Assembly (NCBI GenBank): GCA_037176725.1
Contig: JAZBRS010000013.1
Location: 12,775,001-12,839,000, forward strand
Source: Posidonia oceanica
Taxonomy: Eukaryota > Streptophyta > Magnoliopsida > Alismatales > Posidoniaceae
Direction of reading: 5' to 3'
DNA: 64,000 bases
This document shows, piece by piece, positions 54,006 to 64,000 of this stretch. Within the stretch, counting starts at the first letter, position 1; every line of letters starts with the position of its first letter. A model generated the notes under the pieces. The model saw only the letters and a program-made list of their open reading frames with translations, was not told the origin of the DNA and did not search any database. The position numbers were made by a program, and so were the translations under genes.

Positions 54006-54150
54006 ATAATCCCATTACCCCTGAGTGCGTCCTGGTAGGTCATCTACTCGGGACATGCATGGTAAGAGAGCACATATTAGGGCATTCATCTGCATCATGC
54101 CGCCCCTAATAACTCTTTTGCATCCAACCTCTAATGCGTTTATTTGTTTT

Positions 54151-54154
54151 GCAG
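54151..54154 (+). promoter_or_regulatory. Possible splice acceptor upstream of C gag
   Basis: TTTATTTGTTTTGCAG followed by GTAGG, 138 bp before the gag ATG. It could pair with the donor-like site at 50770. Confidence 0.4.
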
Positions 54155-54291
54155 GTAGGTGCAGGTTCCTTCAGCTAGGATCCTGAGCGTCCCTCTCTTT
54201 GAGCTGTCTGTCGCCTCCGATAGTATCTCTCCTTAGGTCTTGTGTCCCCGCCTTCAGCCGCAGACCTGTTTGCTCTCGCTCGCCGTCCGCT

Positions 54292-56479
54292 ATGGCCCAG
54301 CATACCGGCGAGCCTCCTTCCTCATTGGCATCTGAGGAGATACCGATTTCGGTCTCTCCTTCCCCTGCCTTGGCGTCCCCCGTCTCCTCTCCACTTCTGG
54401 TGCAGGAGCCAGCCCCTTTATCTGGATCAAGGGTTGACCCCAGCCGACCTGGAGCTTGTCACCGAGTCCGTCGCGGTGACCGCCACTCTGGCTCCAGGAG
54501 CGTCGCCCTCTGTCCCATCCCAGGGCCTTCCCGTCTCGGGAATCCAGCCTTCTGCGGTTACCCTTTGCGTAGGATCCACTCCTGTTGCTTCCTTGGTTTC
54601 CGCACCTCCTTTGGCGGACACCCCTTTGCGCCTCGACCTATCGGTCGATGCTTTCTCTGCCTTGCAAGCGCAGCGTTTATTGGCTAAGGCCGATAGGCTG
54701 CGAAGCATGGCTCTCGCACTCGACCCGACCGTTGCCTACTCTTCCTGCCCAACCCCTGAGGTTCCGATGCCGCCCTTTGTAGCCCTGTAGGCTCGCTACA
54801 CTGCACCTCCGCCCTTTCCATCGCCCTGGCTCCTCACAGCTCCAGCGATGGGAGCACATTATCAGCCTCCTGCACCTACACAGCACTTTGCACTGCATGC
54901 AACTCCTTCCTCTGGTGGCCAGTCTTCTGGATTGGCAGGAGCACAGCACCCCTCCAGCCCGTTGCCCGGCACCGTGCCGGTGCAATAGTTGTTGCTCCCC
55001 TGCACTACACCTTACACTGCACAGCATATTATCTATCCATCTTCCTTGCATCAGGTTCAGACCCCTGCATACATAGCACCACACCTTGCACCCTCGCACG
55101 GGTATGCTGGCCCTCACGCTGCAACACCAGGTGGTGTGACGGTGGATCCGGAGGAGCGCTCTCGCGCGACCCGCACAGCATACGTGGTCCGTGCTTCTGC
55201 TGCACAACCATCGCTAGCAGCAGCCTCAGAAGCCTTCCTTACCAGGTTGGGTGATCTAGAGAGAGCACTTCATCAAGTGCAAGGCCAGGACCGCCAGCCT
55301 TACCAATTTCGCGACCTCTGTCTCTTTCCCGAGGCCGCACTCCCCTCGAAGTTCCGCATCCCGGACTTCGATAAATATGATGGTAAAGGCTACCCCATCT
55401 CGCATCTGAAGGCATATTGCTGGGATCTTTCTCAGCTTCAGGCTGATGAAAGGCTCCTTATCTGCCTGTTCCAGAAGAGTTTAACCGGCCCCGCGCTCAG
55501 GTGGTTCACGTCCCTTGACCCGGCTGCGGTTCAAACTTAGACTGGTCTTTCTCGGGCTTTCCTTGAGCAATATGCTTTCAACCTCGACTTGATCCCCAAG
55601 AGGGAGGATCTCGTTGCCATCCGGCAAAGGCCCCAAGAGCCATTCGGGGAGTATGTCGGTCGCTGGCGCTCTACAGCCGCCCAGGTCAGAGATAGACCCT
55701 CCAAGGAGGATTCTATCGAGATGATCGTCAAGGGGGCGCTGCTAGTGACTGGGACTCTGCTCTGCATCCAGCACATCACTAGTTTTGCATCGCTGATTAG
55801 GGCTAGCGCCCGTGTGGAAAGCTCATTGCAGAGTGGGCATTTCCCCGCACTTTCTGCACTGGCTAGGCAAGGCGACAGCACCAGCAATCGCCACAGCAGT
55901 AGCAGCAGCAACAACTCCGCTTCCAACTGTTCCGAGCAGCACGCCGCCGCATGCACAGATCCTCCTGAGGTGCCTGCCATTACAGAAAGTCAGCCGAATC
56001 CTTTTCCGCTAGTGCCCGCACCTATTTATGCACCCACTGCACACACTGTCACCGTTGAGCCAGTGCATCACGTCGCACCAGCTCAGCAAGGATGACAGCC
56101 TAGGAAGAGACGAGTCTGCCGTGCTAAGAGTGACTTCACTCCACTTGGTGATCCGCTAAGCGCCATCTCTCCCCAGGTTGTGTCGCTTCTGAGGCTTCCA
56201 GAAACTCGCCCTCCACCTAATCCTCTTCCGAGGTGGTACGATGCGAGCAAGTATTGCGATTACCATCGAGCCCCGGGGCATTCGACGGATAATTGCCTCA
56301 CTCTCTGGGATGTCGTTCAGGACCTGATTGACAACGGGACCCTCGTTGTCAGTCCGCAGGAGGCTGCTCACACACCTGCACTTGCACTTGCACGCCCTAG
56401 CGTAGCTGGCCCTTCCTCTCCTGAGCCTGCGGGCTTCAAGGATGCCGGAACCTCAGGGGCTTACCCCAATCTTCTTTGA
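54292..56479 (+). pseudogene. gag of element C, dead
   Basis: It starts at ATG 54292 (MAQHTGEPP, as MAQYVSEPL in B). The frame shifts by one near 54420, then continues in one frame to 56479 with TAG at 54788-54790, 54986-54988 and 55538-55540 and TGA at 56093-56095. The capsid core is clear: YQFRDLCLFPEAALPSKF, FQKSLTGPALRWF, FLEQYAFNLDLIPKREDL, VGRWRSTAAQVRDRP. A zinc-knuckle-like CDYHRAPGHSTDNC follows. It is closely related to the element B gag, much closer than to the E gag. No protease follows; the sequence after 56479 is unrelated to B. At least one frameshift and four internal stops rule out a product. Confidence 0.88.
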
Positions 56480-56891
56480 ATCCAGCTCTGCCCCAGTGGG
56501 TCATTCCGATCCCATCGGCGTAATCCCCCCTTCCTGTCTCTCCCTGTTTGCCTGGGGGACGCTCGGAAGTGCAACGGCAGAATCGACAGCAAGCTCAGTC
56601 GCAGCACCGTCCAGGTAAGCCCCTTCTCCAGCATCAGCAGCCCCAGTGCTCCCCACACTGCCAACAGCAGATCTTGCCAACAGCATCAGCAACGTAGGGG
56701 CAGACCCAGCACCTCCCTCCTGACGTCGCTGACAGGTAAGTCTCTCTTACCTCTCTTTTGTTTCCTGCACTGTCTTTCCTTTTTTGTTTTGTTTTGTTTT
56801 GTTTTTTGTGTTTTCTTGCCATGTCAAAAATCATAAAAAGCATAAAAATAGCAAAAACCTTAAAAACTTGCATTTTTTCCTCCATGCATTC
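56480..56891 (+). other. Gene-free sequence after C gag
   Basis: It begins with a CAGCAG-rich stretch and then T-rich sequence (TTTTGTTTTG, 56775-56810). Nothing coding is seen. Confidence 0.6.
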
Positions 56892-57148
56892 AGCATCTGG
56901 GCTGATACCCCTAACTATCCGGCGATAGGTCCATTAACCTATCAGCATCTGGGCTGATACCCCTAACTATCCGGCGATAGCTCCGTTAACCTATCAGCAT
57001 CTGGGCTGATACCCCTAACTATCCGGCGATAGGTCCATCAACTTATCATCACTGGGCTGGCAACCCTAACTGCTCAGCGATGAGTCCGTCAACTTATCAT
57101 TCGGGCTGATATCCCTAACTATTCGGCGATAAGTCCGTCAACTTATCA
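56892..57148 (+). repeat. Double-hairpin minisatellite, five units, element C
   Basis: Units of ~52-55 bp: GGGCTGATACCCCTAACTA, CCGGCGATAGGTCCATTA, ACCTATCAG. The second half forms GATAGGT/ACCTATC (56924-56943); the last unit has GATAAGT/ACTTATC (57128-57147), a paired change. Confidence 0.85.
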
Positions 57149-58574
57149 CCTGCACATATCAATCACTTTGCATGCATATCCATCCACCTTGCACATATCT
57201 GCCATCATGCATTGTCATTTATCGCATGTGCATATCATTTCTTGCATCTTGTAAAGCATAAAGCCAAAAAAAATCAAGAAAATAAAAAACAGCAAAAATA
57301 TTTTCTTCGCCTTTCTGCTGGTTCTCCCTTTTATGTTTTCCTAAACAAAAATCATAAAAATACAAAACCAATGCAAAACCCAAAAACATGTTTGTCCTTT
57401 CCCCTGCTAAAATATACAAACCCACAAACATTTGCATAATTAGAAACCGGCTTTGGACAAACAAGCAGCGCCTAGAGGATGTCAAGCAGTGACAGTCTCA
57501 GGCAGGTCTCACCCGAGCAGCGCCATCTCTTGTATGTGGCTACAGAGTGAGACTAGAGCAGAACAAAACATCTCGCTGAGATTAAAAACTCCCAAAGCGA
57601 GATCCACCTTAACCAGAGAGTCCACCGATCATGGATAGGACCAGACCAGAGCAGAGCATAGCCAGAGGCTGTTGACACATTGCAGAGGCTGAGGGTGTAC
57701 GCCGATCAGCCGAACTCTCAACGCCTCATCCAGGACTGCTATCCCAAGAGGACGAAGACATGCATATCCAAAAGAATAGAGATCATGTGAGCAAAAGAAA
57801 TGACAACATGATATGCATGCTGAGCACAAAAGAAAAATACATAAAGAAGTTGAAGAAAGAAGGTGCTCATGAGAGGAGTGACTCGGACGAGTGTCGAAGC
57901 CACCTCAGCTATCAGCTTCAAGTGCCACACTAGCAACTGCACGAGATGCATTATCAGGAGGACCTGGCCCCACCCTCCGAGCGCAACAGCACGCTCCAAT
58001 CTCCTCTGTAGACAACTCTACTCCCTTGGCAGGCTAGATGCGACTCCAGTCACTCATGAGGGGAAAAGAAACATCATTATGTGAGCGTCAAAAGTGGTAA
58101 CTGGTCCCCGAAGAATTGACACGGAGGCTAAGAAGGTGCATCCAACACTTCTGCTACCCTGCAGCCGAAGGCTATACTCTGCAAAGCCAAGGGCTCATCC
58201 CAAGCCAAGAGTGAAAAAGAAAGCCACCGACCACAACTCGGCATGGCGTCGCTCGAGGATCGAGATCTCCTAAGTTAGGAATTGCATAAGCATCCTCATG
58301 GCATGGCTGCTTTGAGTCCAAAGCCACCAAATCATACATGCTGTAATATATCTTTATCTTCTTCCTTTCTCCCTGTTTTCGAAAACTGGAGCCAAGGACG
58401 AGCATTTTTGCCTGCCTCGCTCAGAGGCTCCGCGATTTTCAACTTTTGCCGCCCACTGCATGGGTAGGTCCGTGATGATCGGCATGTACCTCATTTGTCA
58501 CCTCGTGACGCTGGGAAGCATGCCCGCGCTGAGACCATTGTACGCCTATCACGATGGGTTCCTGTTTCCTTTCT
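57149..58574 (+). other. Gene-free internal part of element C
   Basis: A/T-rich to 57440, then mixed sequence to 58574 without repeats or a convincing ORF. Short open frames show no known domain. Confidence 0.6.
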
Positions 58575-59400
58575 GCATCCTTCTGCATTCGGGCTGGCAG
58601 CCCTAACTGCTTGGTGATGGGTCCGTCAACCTATCATTTTACCATGCCATCATTTCTGCATCCGGGCTGGCAACCCTAACTGCTCAGCGACGGGTCCGTC
58701 AACCTATCATTTTATCACGCCATCATTTTTGCACCCGGGCTGGCAGCCCTAACTGCTCGGCGATGGGTCCGCTAACCTATCACTTTGCATTCCTCTGCAT
58801 CGGGCTGGCAGCCCTAACTACTCGGTTGACGCCCATTAAAATGTGTCATCCTGCATATCCGCGCTGCATACGGGCTGATATCCCTAACTATTCGGTGATA
58901 AGTCCGTTAACTTATCACCCTGCATTTGCATTATTCCATTGCATCCCCCACCATCATTGCACTTTGCACGGTGAGCCCTTACATCCATTTCACTGCATTC
59001 GGGCTGGTAGCCCTAACTACTTGGCTGACAAACCCGTTAGTGTTGTCTCCGCCTTGCATTTTAATGCCAAGGGCGCTTCGGCTGCCCCCTGGTATCGTTC
59101 ACCGATACCAGGGGCATCTTTATTCAGCTGCCCCATGGTATCCCATTTCCATCTGCATTCGAGCTGACACCCCTAACTGTTACGGGAGCGTCTACGGACC
59201 TCTGCCACACCTTCGGGTATGGTATCGTTGTATTCGTGGTTACAAGCTGTCTCACTTGTAATCCCCCCTTGCCTGACAGACTCGTTGGCTTGTCACCATC
59301 TATCGGGCTGATAGCCCCAACTATCCGATGGTGAGTCCATTAACTCCCAGCAGGCCGATAGCCCTAACTATCCGGTGATAGGTTCGTTAACCTATCACCC
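58575..59400 (+). repeat. Second field of the double-hairpin minisatellite, element C
   Basis: Spaced units with GGGCTGGCAGCCC or GGGCTGATATCCC followed by CTAACTGCTCGG and GATGGGTCCGTCAACCTATC-type arms lie at about 58587, 58664, 58735, 58800, 58868, 59000, 59305 and 59345. GGGCTGGCAGCCC is a perfect 6+1+6 palindrome. The related units in A and B are at 2195-3075 and 12125-12420, and in D at 32837, 35405 and 35466. Confidence 0.8.
59086..59114 (+). other. Conserved 12-bp-stem hairpin in 3' internal region (C)
   Basis: CCCCTGGTATCG (59086-59097), loop TTCAC, CGATACCAGGGG (59103-59114), followed by CATCTTT as in A, B and D. Confidence 0.8.
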
Positions 59401-60834
59401 ATTTCATCTTAGTGTAATAGCATTTTGTTGCATGGCATTAGCATTTCATCATCGCCCAAACATCGTGCAACCAGGATTGTTTTCGCGGTCTCGCGTACCC
59501 GACGTTCCTTTTTGGTACACTGCATCTCACAGCATTCGCATTGCATAACATCATATGGCTCCTTTGTATGCCTTGTAGAGTCAGTCCTAGTACTGCATCT
59601 CATCATTACACGGACTTCGCGCGCTTAGGATCCGAACCCTAGGTTCACGTATTGCCTAAGGCAGCGTCTTCATCGCCCGCATGCTTCTTTTTATAGCCTT
59701 GCCGACTCGGGATGATGCTCACAGTAGTGCGTAACCCAGGATCACTTTCTCGGTTTCGCATGCCCGACGTTCTGCTGCATACCTTGCATCCCACTACATT
59801 ACATCCCATGCATTGTACCCTTATTGCGCTATCGCTCCTCTGTGGCCCTTCCCTCAATTTCCACACTCCACTTTCCCAGGTCTTTTAGTACCCGCCGCTG
59901 CATGCACATCCCCTACTTTACTTTTAGCATATTTACTTTCTGCGGTATCCCATGCACTTGCATCGCCATTCGTCTACAGCTGAGCTTTGCGAATGGCACC
60001 CCCGTTGCTTGGCCTACATGCATTGGCCAGTGACAGCATTGCATTGCATTTCCACTTTTCCGCGTGCATGCACCATCCCGCTTTCCCCCAGAGGAGTTTC
60101 AGTGCAGTAAGCGATAGCGTAGGCATGTCATTTGCACAGCATTCTAGTGTCTGCATTCATCTGCATTCGCATTCACCCTTTCTTGCATTGCTTAGGACCC
60201 CCTCTGCATTGCATTGCCCCTTCTACCTTTTTGCCTGTCTGCTGCCTCGCCTGGAGGTAAGCACTTTCTCCTTCTCGCGGTCTCACGAGCTCCTGCTTGT
60301 TTTACTTGTCCCAAACGGACAAGGGCCCTTGGTCTCCCCTGGACTAGCAGCCTGCCCAAGCGGCAAGTGCGTTAGCCCTCTCGGAGCCTTTTTTTTACGC
60401 AAGCTTGGACAAGCAGCCAACTTGCCGCACTGCCCTATAGAACCCCCTACTTCTTCTCCATGCATCACTCTGCACTGTCCCAACATTCAAGCACTAGCAC
60501 CCAAGCATTAGCACTCACAAGCAATAGCAAGCACTCACCTGAAGCATCAGAACCTGCAAGCATTCAAGCACTGGCACTTTCAAGCATTAGCATCTGCAAC
60601 ATAGCAAGCACCATGCATCAGCATCGGCATCAGTGCCAGCACTCACCATGCATCAGCATAGCATCTCCCCATGCACAGCACTCGCACGCGTACTAGTTCA
60701 TACTAGTTTAGTGTCAGCATTCGCATCGCATACCAGTTCTGCACGAACATCTAACTTAACCTTTGCACTAACTTCTGCATTAGCATGCATTGCATTGCAT
60801 TAGCATCCTGCATCTACATTTGCATTGTGGCATC
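59401..60834 (+). other. Gene-free 3' internal part of element C
   Basis: It contains two copies of a CGACGTTC-bearing segment (about 59485-59512 and 59750-59773), a perfect CTTGTCC/GGACAAG hairpin (60308-60326) and a GCATTAGCA-type degenerate repeat (60470-60800). No gene is seen. Confidence 0.6.
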
Positions 60835-60872
60835 GAGTCATGATTTCGGTGCATCCGCCGGATAAGTGACTC
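60835..60872 (+). other. Pre-polypurine hairpin of element C
   Basis: GAGTCA (60835-60840) pairs with TGACTC (60867-60872); the inner stem is ATCC, GCC, GGAT. Confidence 0.65.
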
Positions 60873-60925
60873 ACGCCCACAGCAATTTGCGCTCCTGCCG
60901 GCGTCAGGTAGGGTGTCTTGTCTAC

Positions 60926-60972
60926 CCTGAGCAACGGTCTCGCTACGCTTGACCTCGCTCAGGAAGGGCAAC
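60926..60972 (+). other. Polypurine tract and stem-loop of element C
   Basis: CCTGAGC (60926-60932) pairs with GCTCAGG (60957-60963) over 24 nt. The purine run AGGAAGGG leads, via CAAC, to the LTR start at 60973. Confidence 0.8.
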
Positions 60973-63900
60973 TGTAGACACCCCATTCTGACAGCCCGGA
61001 AGTTGGTTGTTTTCTCCTGTAGGCTCGTGTGGACTCTGGAATGGCACTCCTTTTTCTAACCCCTTTTCTAGCCCAAAACCTAGCCTAAAACCTTAGCCTA
61101 AACCCCAAGCCTTTTTTGCATCTTTTTTAAACCTTCTAGCCCAAGCCCAAGCCCATTCGCAGCCTTTTGCCAACTGAGCACGTTGAACGCTGGAATAGGC
61201 TGCATCCAACGTTGGACGCCTCCTGCTCCAGCGTCCAACAGTTCGGTTGCAGCAGCGGCAGCTCCGCCCCCTTCGGCTCACCGCCCGTCCACTCCACCGC
61301 CTCCCCACACTTACTACCCGTCCCCTCTCACACTCCATGCCATCCACTACCTTCCAAAGCCCAGTTACTGCCCATCCCCTCCTCATCAGCCCAAATCCAG
61401 CTCTCTAAGCCCTCACTGCCATTTGCCGCCCATGTCAGCCACCAGTGGCTCCCTCGCCGGCCAACTGACATGCCCATGCCCCTCCAGCCATCCCTCGTGG
61501 CTACCTCACACACAAAGCACCTGCCAAAGCCCGCCAATTCCCCTCTGAGCCGCTGCAATTTTGGCAGCAAACCCAAGCACCCATTGCACGAAACCAGCTC
61601 AACCACCCTTCTTCCAAAAGGAGGACAGACCAGCACAGCCCTTTTCCTCTGCAATTCTCCACCTCCAGAGCCAGACCAAGTGTCCACCTTCCTCCCGAAC
61701 CCTTTGCTGACCTCTCCCGTGCCTCCAGCAGCCCGCACAAGCTCGCCGGAGTCAGCTGGTCGTCCACTTCCGCTATGCCAGTGAAGGAGGTCGACACACC
61801 GTTCCAGGCCGCGACGAGGTAAGCACTTTATCCCCGTAGGTCATGCATGCTAGTGTGAATGTTCCCATGCATTTTTACATTTTTCTGAATCCTTTTGGCC
61901 ACGATTTGTGGCCAGAATGGAGTTCAGTGTGTTGGACGCACCAGCTGGTGCGTCCAACGTTCGACGTGGCAAAGGCCAGCGTCCAACACCCCGTCTTGCT
62001 CAGCTCATGTTCTAATGCTTTTCATGCCTTGCTACTGCTTGCTATTTTATAAATCCATGCTGTATGTCTTGCTTGCATGATCTCTGATGCTATGTCATGC
62101 CTATCTGCTTGTCCCATGCTTGCTTGAGTCTTTTTGCATGCTCTAAGTTCATCTTGCTTCCTGCTTGCGTTGGACGCCTGGGTGAGCCACGTCCAACGTT
62201 GGACGCTGGTTCACCTGGCATCCAACACCTCTGTTTGCTTTGCTTTGCTGCCATGCCTACACTATGCCTATCTTTGATATTTGCTTATGACCCATGCTTG
62301 CTTAGAGATGCCTGGCCCCTATGGCAACCATGCTTAGGTTTGCTAGGATCTTTTTAAGTTGCTTGCTCCTTTTTGCAAAGTTTTAATCTTATCTTCCCAT
62401 GCATGTTCTTCCTTTCTTGCTTTCCTTGAGTTAATTGCTTGCTGTGGGTGATTATCTTGCTCTGGCATGTCTTCAATGTGTCTGCATGCATATAGGTGGG
62501 GTTAGAGCTGAGCTCCCCCTTTAGTACAGGTGAGCTTGCATTCTACAGGTGTTGGACGCTGGGAGCTCCAGCGTCCAACGTTGGACGCTGCTGTTTGCAG
62601 CGTCTAATGTCCCTGCTCCCCTGCCTTGTTCTTTCTAGTTTGCATGTTGGTCTGATCTGGTTCTTTGCATGTCCCCTGCATTTATATGCATGCTTAGCTT
62701 CCTTTGCAACTGTTCTTCAGCTTCCATTAGTTTATTTGCTAATTTTATGCTAGTTTCTTGTGTGTTTGTGCCTCCCAGGGTGTTGTACGCTGCTGGTGCC
62801 TGCGTCCAACATTGGACGTCGGCCAAGCTCACGTCCAATGACCTGGTTGTGCCTCTGGCCTGGCACAAGCTACAGGTGAGGTCTGATTGGTTTCTTATGC
62901 TTCCCTTGTTTGCATGTCTACCCTCTACTCACCTCCAGTAGCCCAAATGCATGATCCCTATTTTCATCTATCATTTGTATGCTTTTTTTCTTTTTTTCTT
63001 CTCTGGCCTGTGTTAGACGCCTATCACTCTAGCATCTAACGTTGGACGCCTTGGTCAGCAGCGTCCAACGGCCTGCTTGCTTTGATCTTTGATTCTGGCT
63101 TGCTCCTTGCTCTGATTCCTCTTCTAATCTTCTGTCAGGTTAGCCTTGCATGTCATGCACCCATTTAGTTGCATTTTTGCATCTGTATTGCATCCATATA
63201 GCTAGATTGCATGGTTTTCTAAAATCTGCATGCTGTTTGCCTCTAGCAGGTGTTGGACGCTGGTGCTGCCAGCGTCCAATGCTTGCAGATGGCTGACAGT
63301 CATTTTAAAACGTCGATTTTGCTTCGCTCATCGTTTTCCGCGTTTTATTGCTTCTTTGGCTTGCTGCAACCCCTATGCATGTTACCCTACCCTCTGCTTT
63401 AGTTTTGCTCCCCGCTTTGCACCATTTTCCATGTTTTGCATCGTTTTCCGTGTTTTGCATCGTTTTCCCGCTCCTTCGCATAGTTTTCTGCACCCCGTTG
63501 CATTGTTTTCCGCTCTTTGCCTACTGCCTAGGAGTTCTCAAGAACCAGGGTCTGCCCAGTTCGGAACACTAGCAACGTGGCTGAGCACATAGACAGCACG
63601 TTTATTTCCCATGCATAGCAGGTAGGCATTCATGGCATTTAGGCATTAGGCTAGCAATTCCTTGCATTAGTGCGAGATTGCCTAAGAAAGACGACTCTCA
63701 AACGTATCGGGGGTGCCTAACACCTTCCCTGTGCGTAATAGGAGTCCTTGCCCTTTCTCTTGGCTCGCATCGACCTTTCCTTTATCCTAGGCATGAGTCA
63801 TAGCATAGCATAGCATAGCATATCTTAGCTTAGCATTGCATCCCTTTGCCCCTCCTTGCGTCCGGTTTAGCATGTCTTTTCATGCTTTACCCTTGGTTTT

Positions 63901-64000
63901 CCCTATCTTCCAACTCAATAGACCTGGTGGTGACTCCGATTTTGTCTTATCATTTCTTTTCTTTTCTTTTGCCAGCATTTTCGAGTCAAGTTTCTTCCCT
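60973..64000 (+). repeat. 3' LTR of element C, cut by window end
   Basis: It starts TGTAGACACCCC and aligns with 49890-53192 with few substitutions by eye. Main differences are three deletions: ~30 bp near 61202, 29 bp at the dyad unit 63252-63280, and ~130 bp near 63520. About the last 120 bp of the LTR lie beyond the window. The conserved module is at about 63683-63755. Confidence 0.9.
61202..63280 (+). repeat. Dyad-unit array in 3' LTR of C
   Basis: Units at 61202-61239, 61931-61987, 62169-62226, 62551-62608, 62792-62839, 63012-63069 and a collapsed unit at 63252-63280. They match those of the 5' LTR one for one, except that the first and last have each lost a repeat-bounded arm. Confidence 0.88.

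Larger units (their letters stand above)
49890..64000 (+). mobile_element. Element C: non-autonomous, gag-only Tat-type element (3' end cut by window)
   Basis: LTR 49890-53192, primer site 53194-53211, leader, broken gag 54292-56479, a 4.4 kb gene-free 3' part with hairpin repeats, polypurine tract, and LTR from 60973 past the window end. The internal region is only 7.8 kb, with no protease, RT, RNase H, integrase or extra ORF found in any frame. The two LTRs are close by eye apart from indels. It keeps every cis element seen in B and D, so transposition by proteins of a related element is the likely history (inference). Confidence 0.88.

Noticed and set aside
54199..54790. Two overlapping ORFs as separate genes in element C
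   Set aside because: They are two frames of one gag reading, joined by a frameshift; both parts match the N-terminal region of the B gag.

Overview
This is plant nuclear DNA made almost entirely of nested and broken LTR retrotransposons. I see no host gene, rRNA or tRNA gene and no bacterial feature. The organism is inferred to be a flowering plant with a repeat-rich genome: the elements are Ty3/gypsy of the Tat/Ogre/Retand type (dual RNase H, tRNA-Arg primer site, extra plant-mobile-domain-like ORF). The species cannot be named from the sequence.

Layout. 1-3764: 3' part of the internal region of element A (minus strand), cut inside its extra ORF. 3765-31422: element B, a 27.7 kb minus-strand element with ~5.9 kb LTRs (3765-9684 and 25550-31422), tRNA-Arg primer site, leader, a 1674-codon gag-pro frame, a pol frame (RT, RNase H, archaeal-type RNase H, integrase) with one nonsense codon, a DUF7745-like extra ORF with one nonsense codon, three minisatellite blocks and a polypurine tract. 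31423-39236: 3' part of element D (plus strand), with a broken DUF7745-like ORF, a hairpin-rich repeat array, polypurine tract and 3.4 kb LTR. 39237-40484: pol fragment F. 40485-45021: element E, with LTR, long leader and broken gag. 45022-49889: LTR-like sequence G, split by a solo LTR (46420-48900) that has a perfect 5 bp target duplication. 49890-64000: element C (plus strand), a gag-only element with two LTRs, the second cut by the window end.

How the parts relate. B and D carry the extra ORF followed by hairpin-forming repeats, then a polypurine tract preceded by a conserved stem-loop. C has lost pol and the extra ORF, and its gag is dead, but it keeps the LTR 3' end, primer site, a ~235 bp conserved leader block, the hairpin repeats and the polypurine hairpin. 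That is what an element moved in trans by a Tat relative would be expected to keep.

The most unusual content is structural. The LTRs of C and D carry about seven ~57 bp dyad units, each four alternating 9-mers built around GCGTCCAACGTTGGACGC. The E family has the same design with base-pair-compensated sequence. Several hairpins in the internal 3' regions also covary between families. The LTRs of all families contain a second, partial copy of the primer-binding site 120-180 bp before the real one, and its sequence tracks each family's own primer site. None of these comparisons was computed; all were made by eye.
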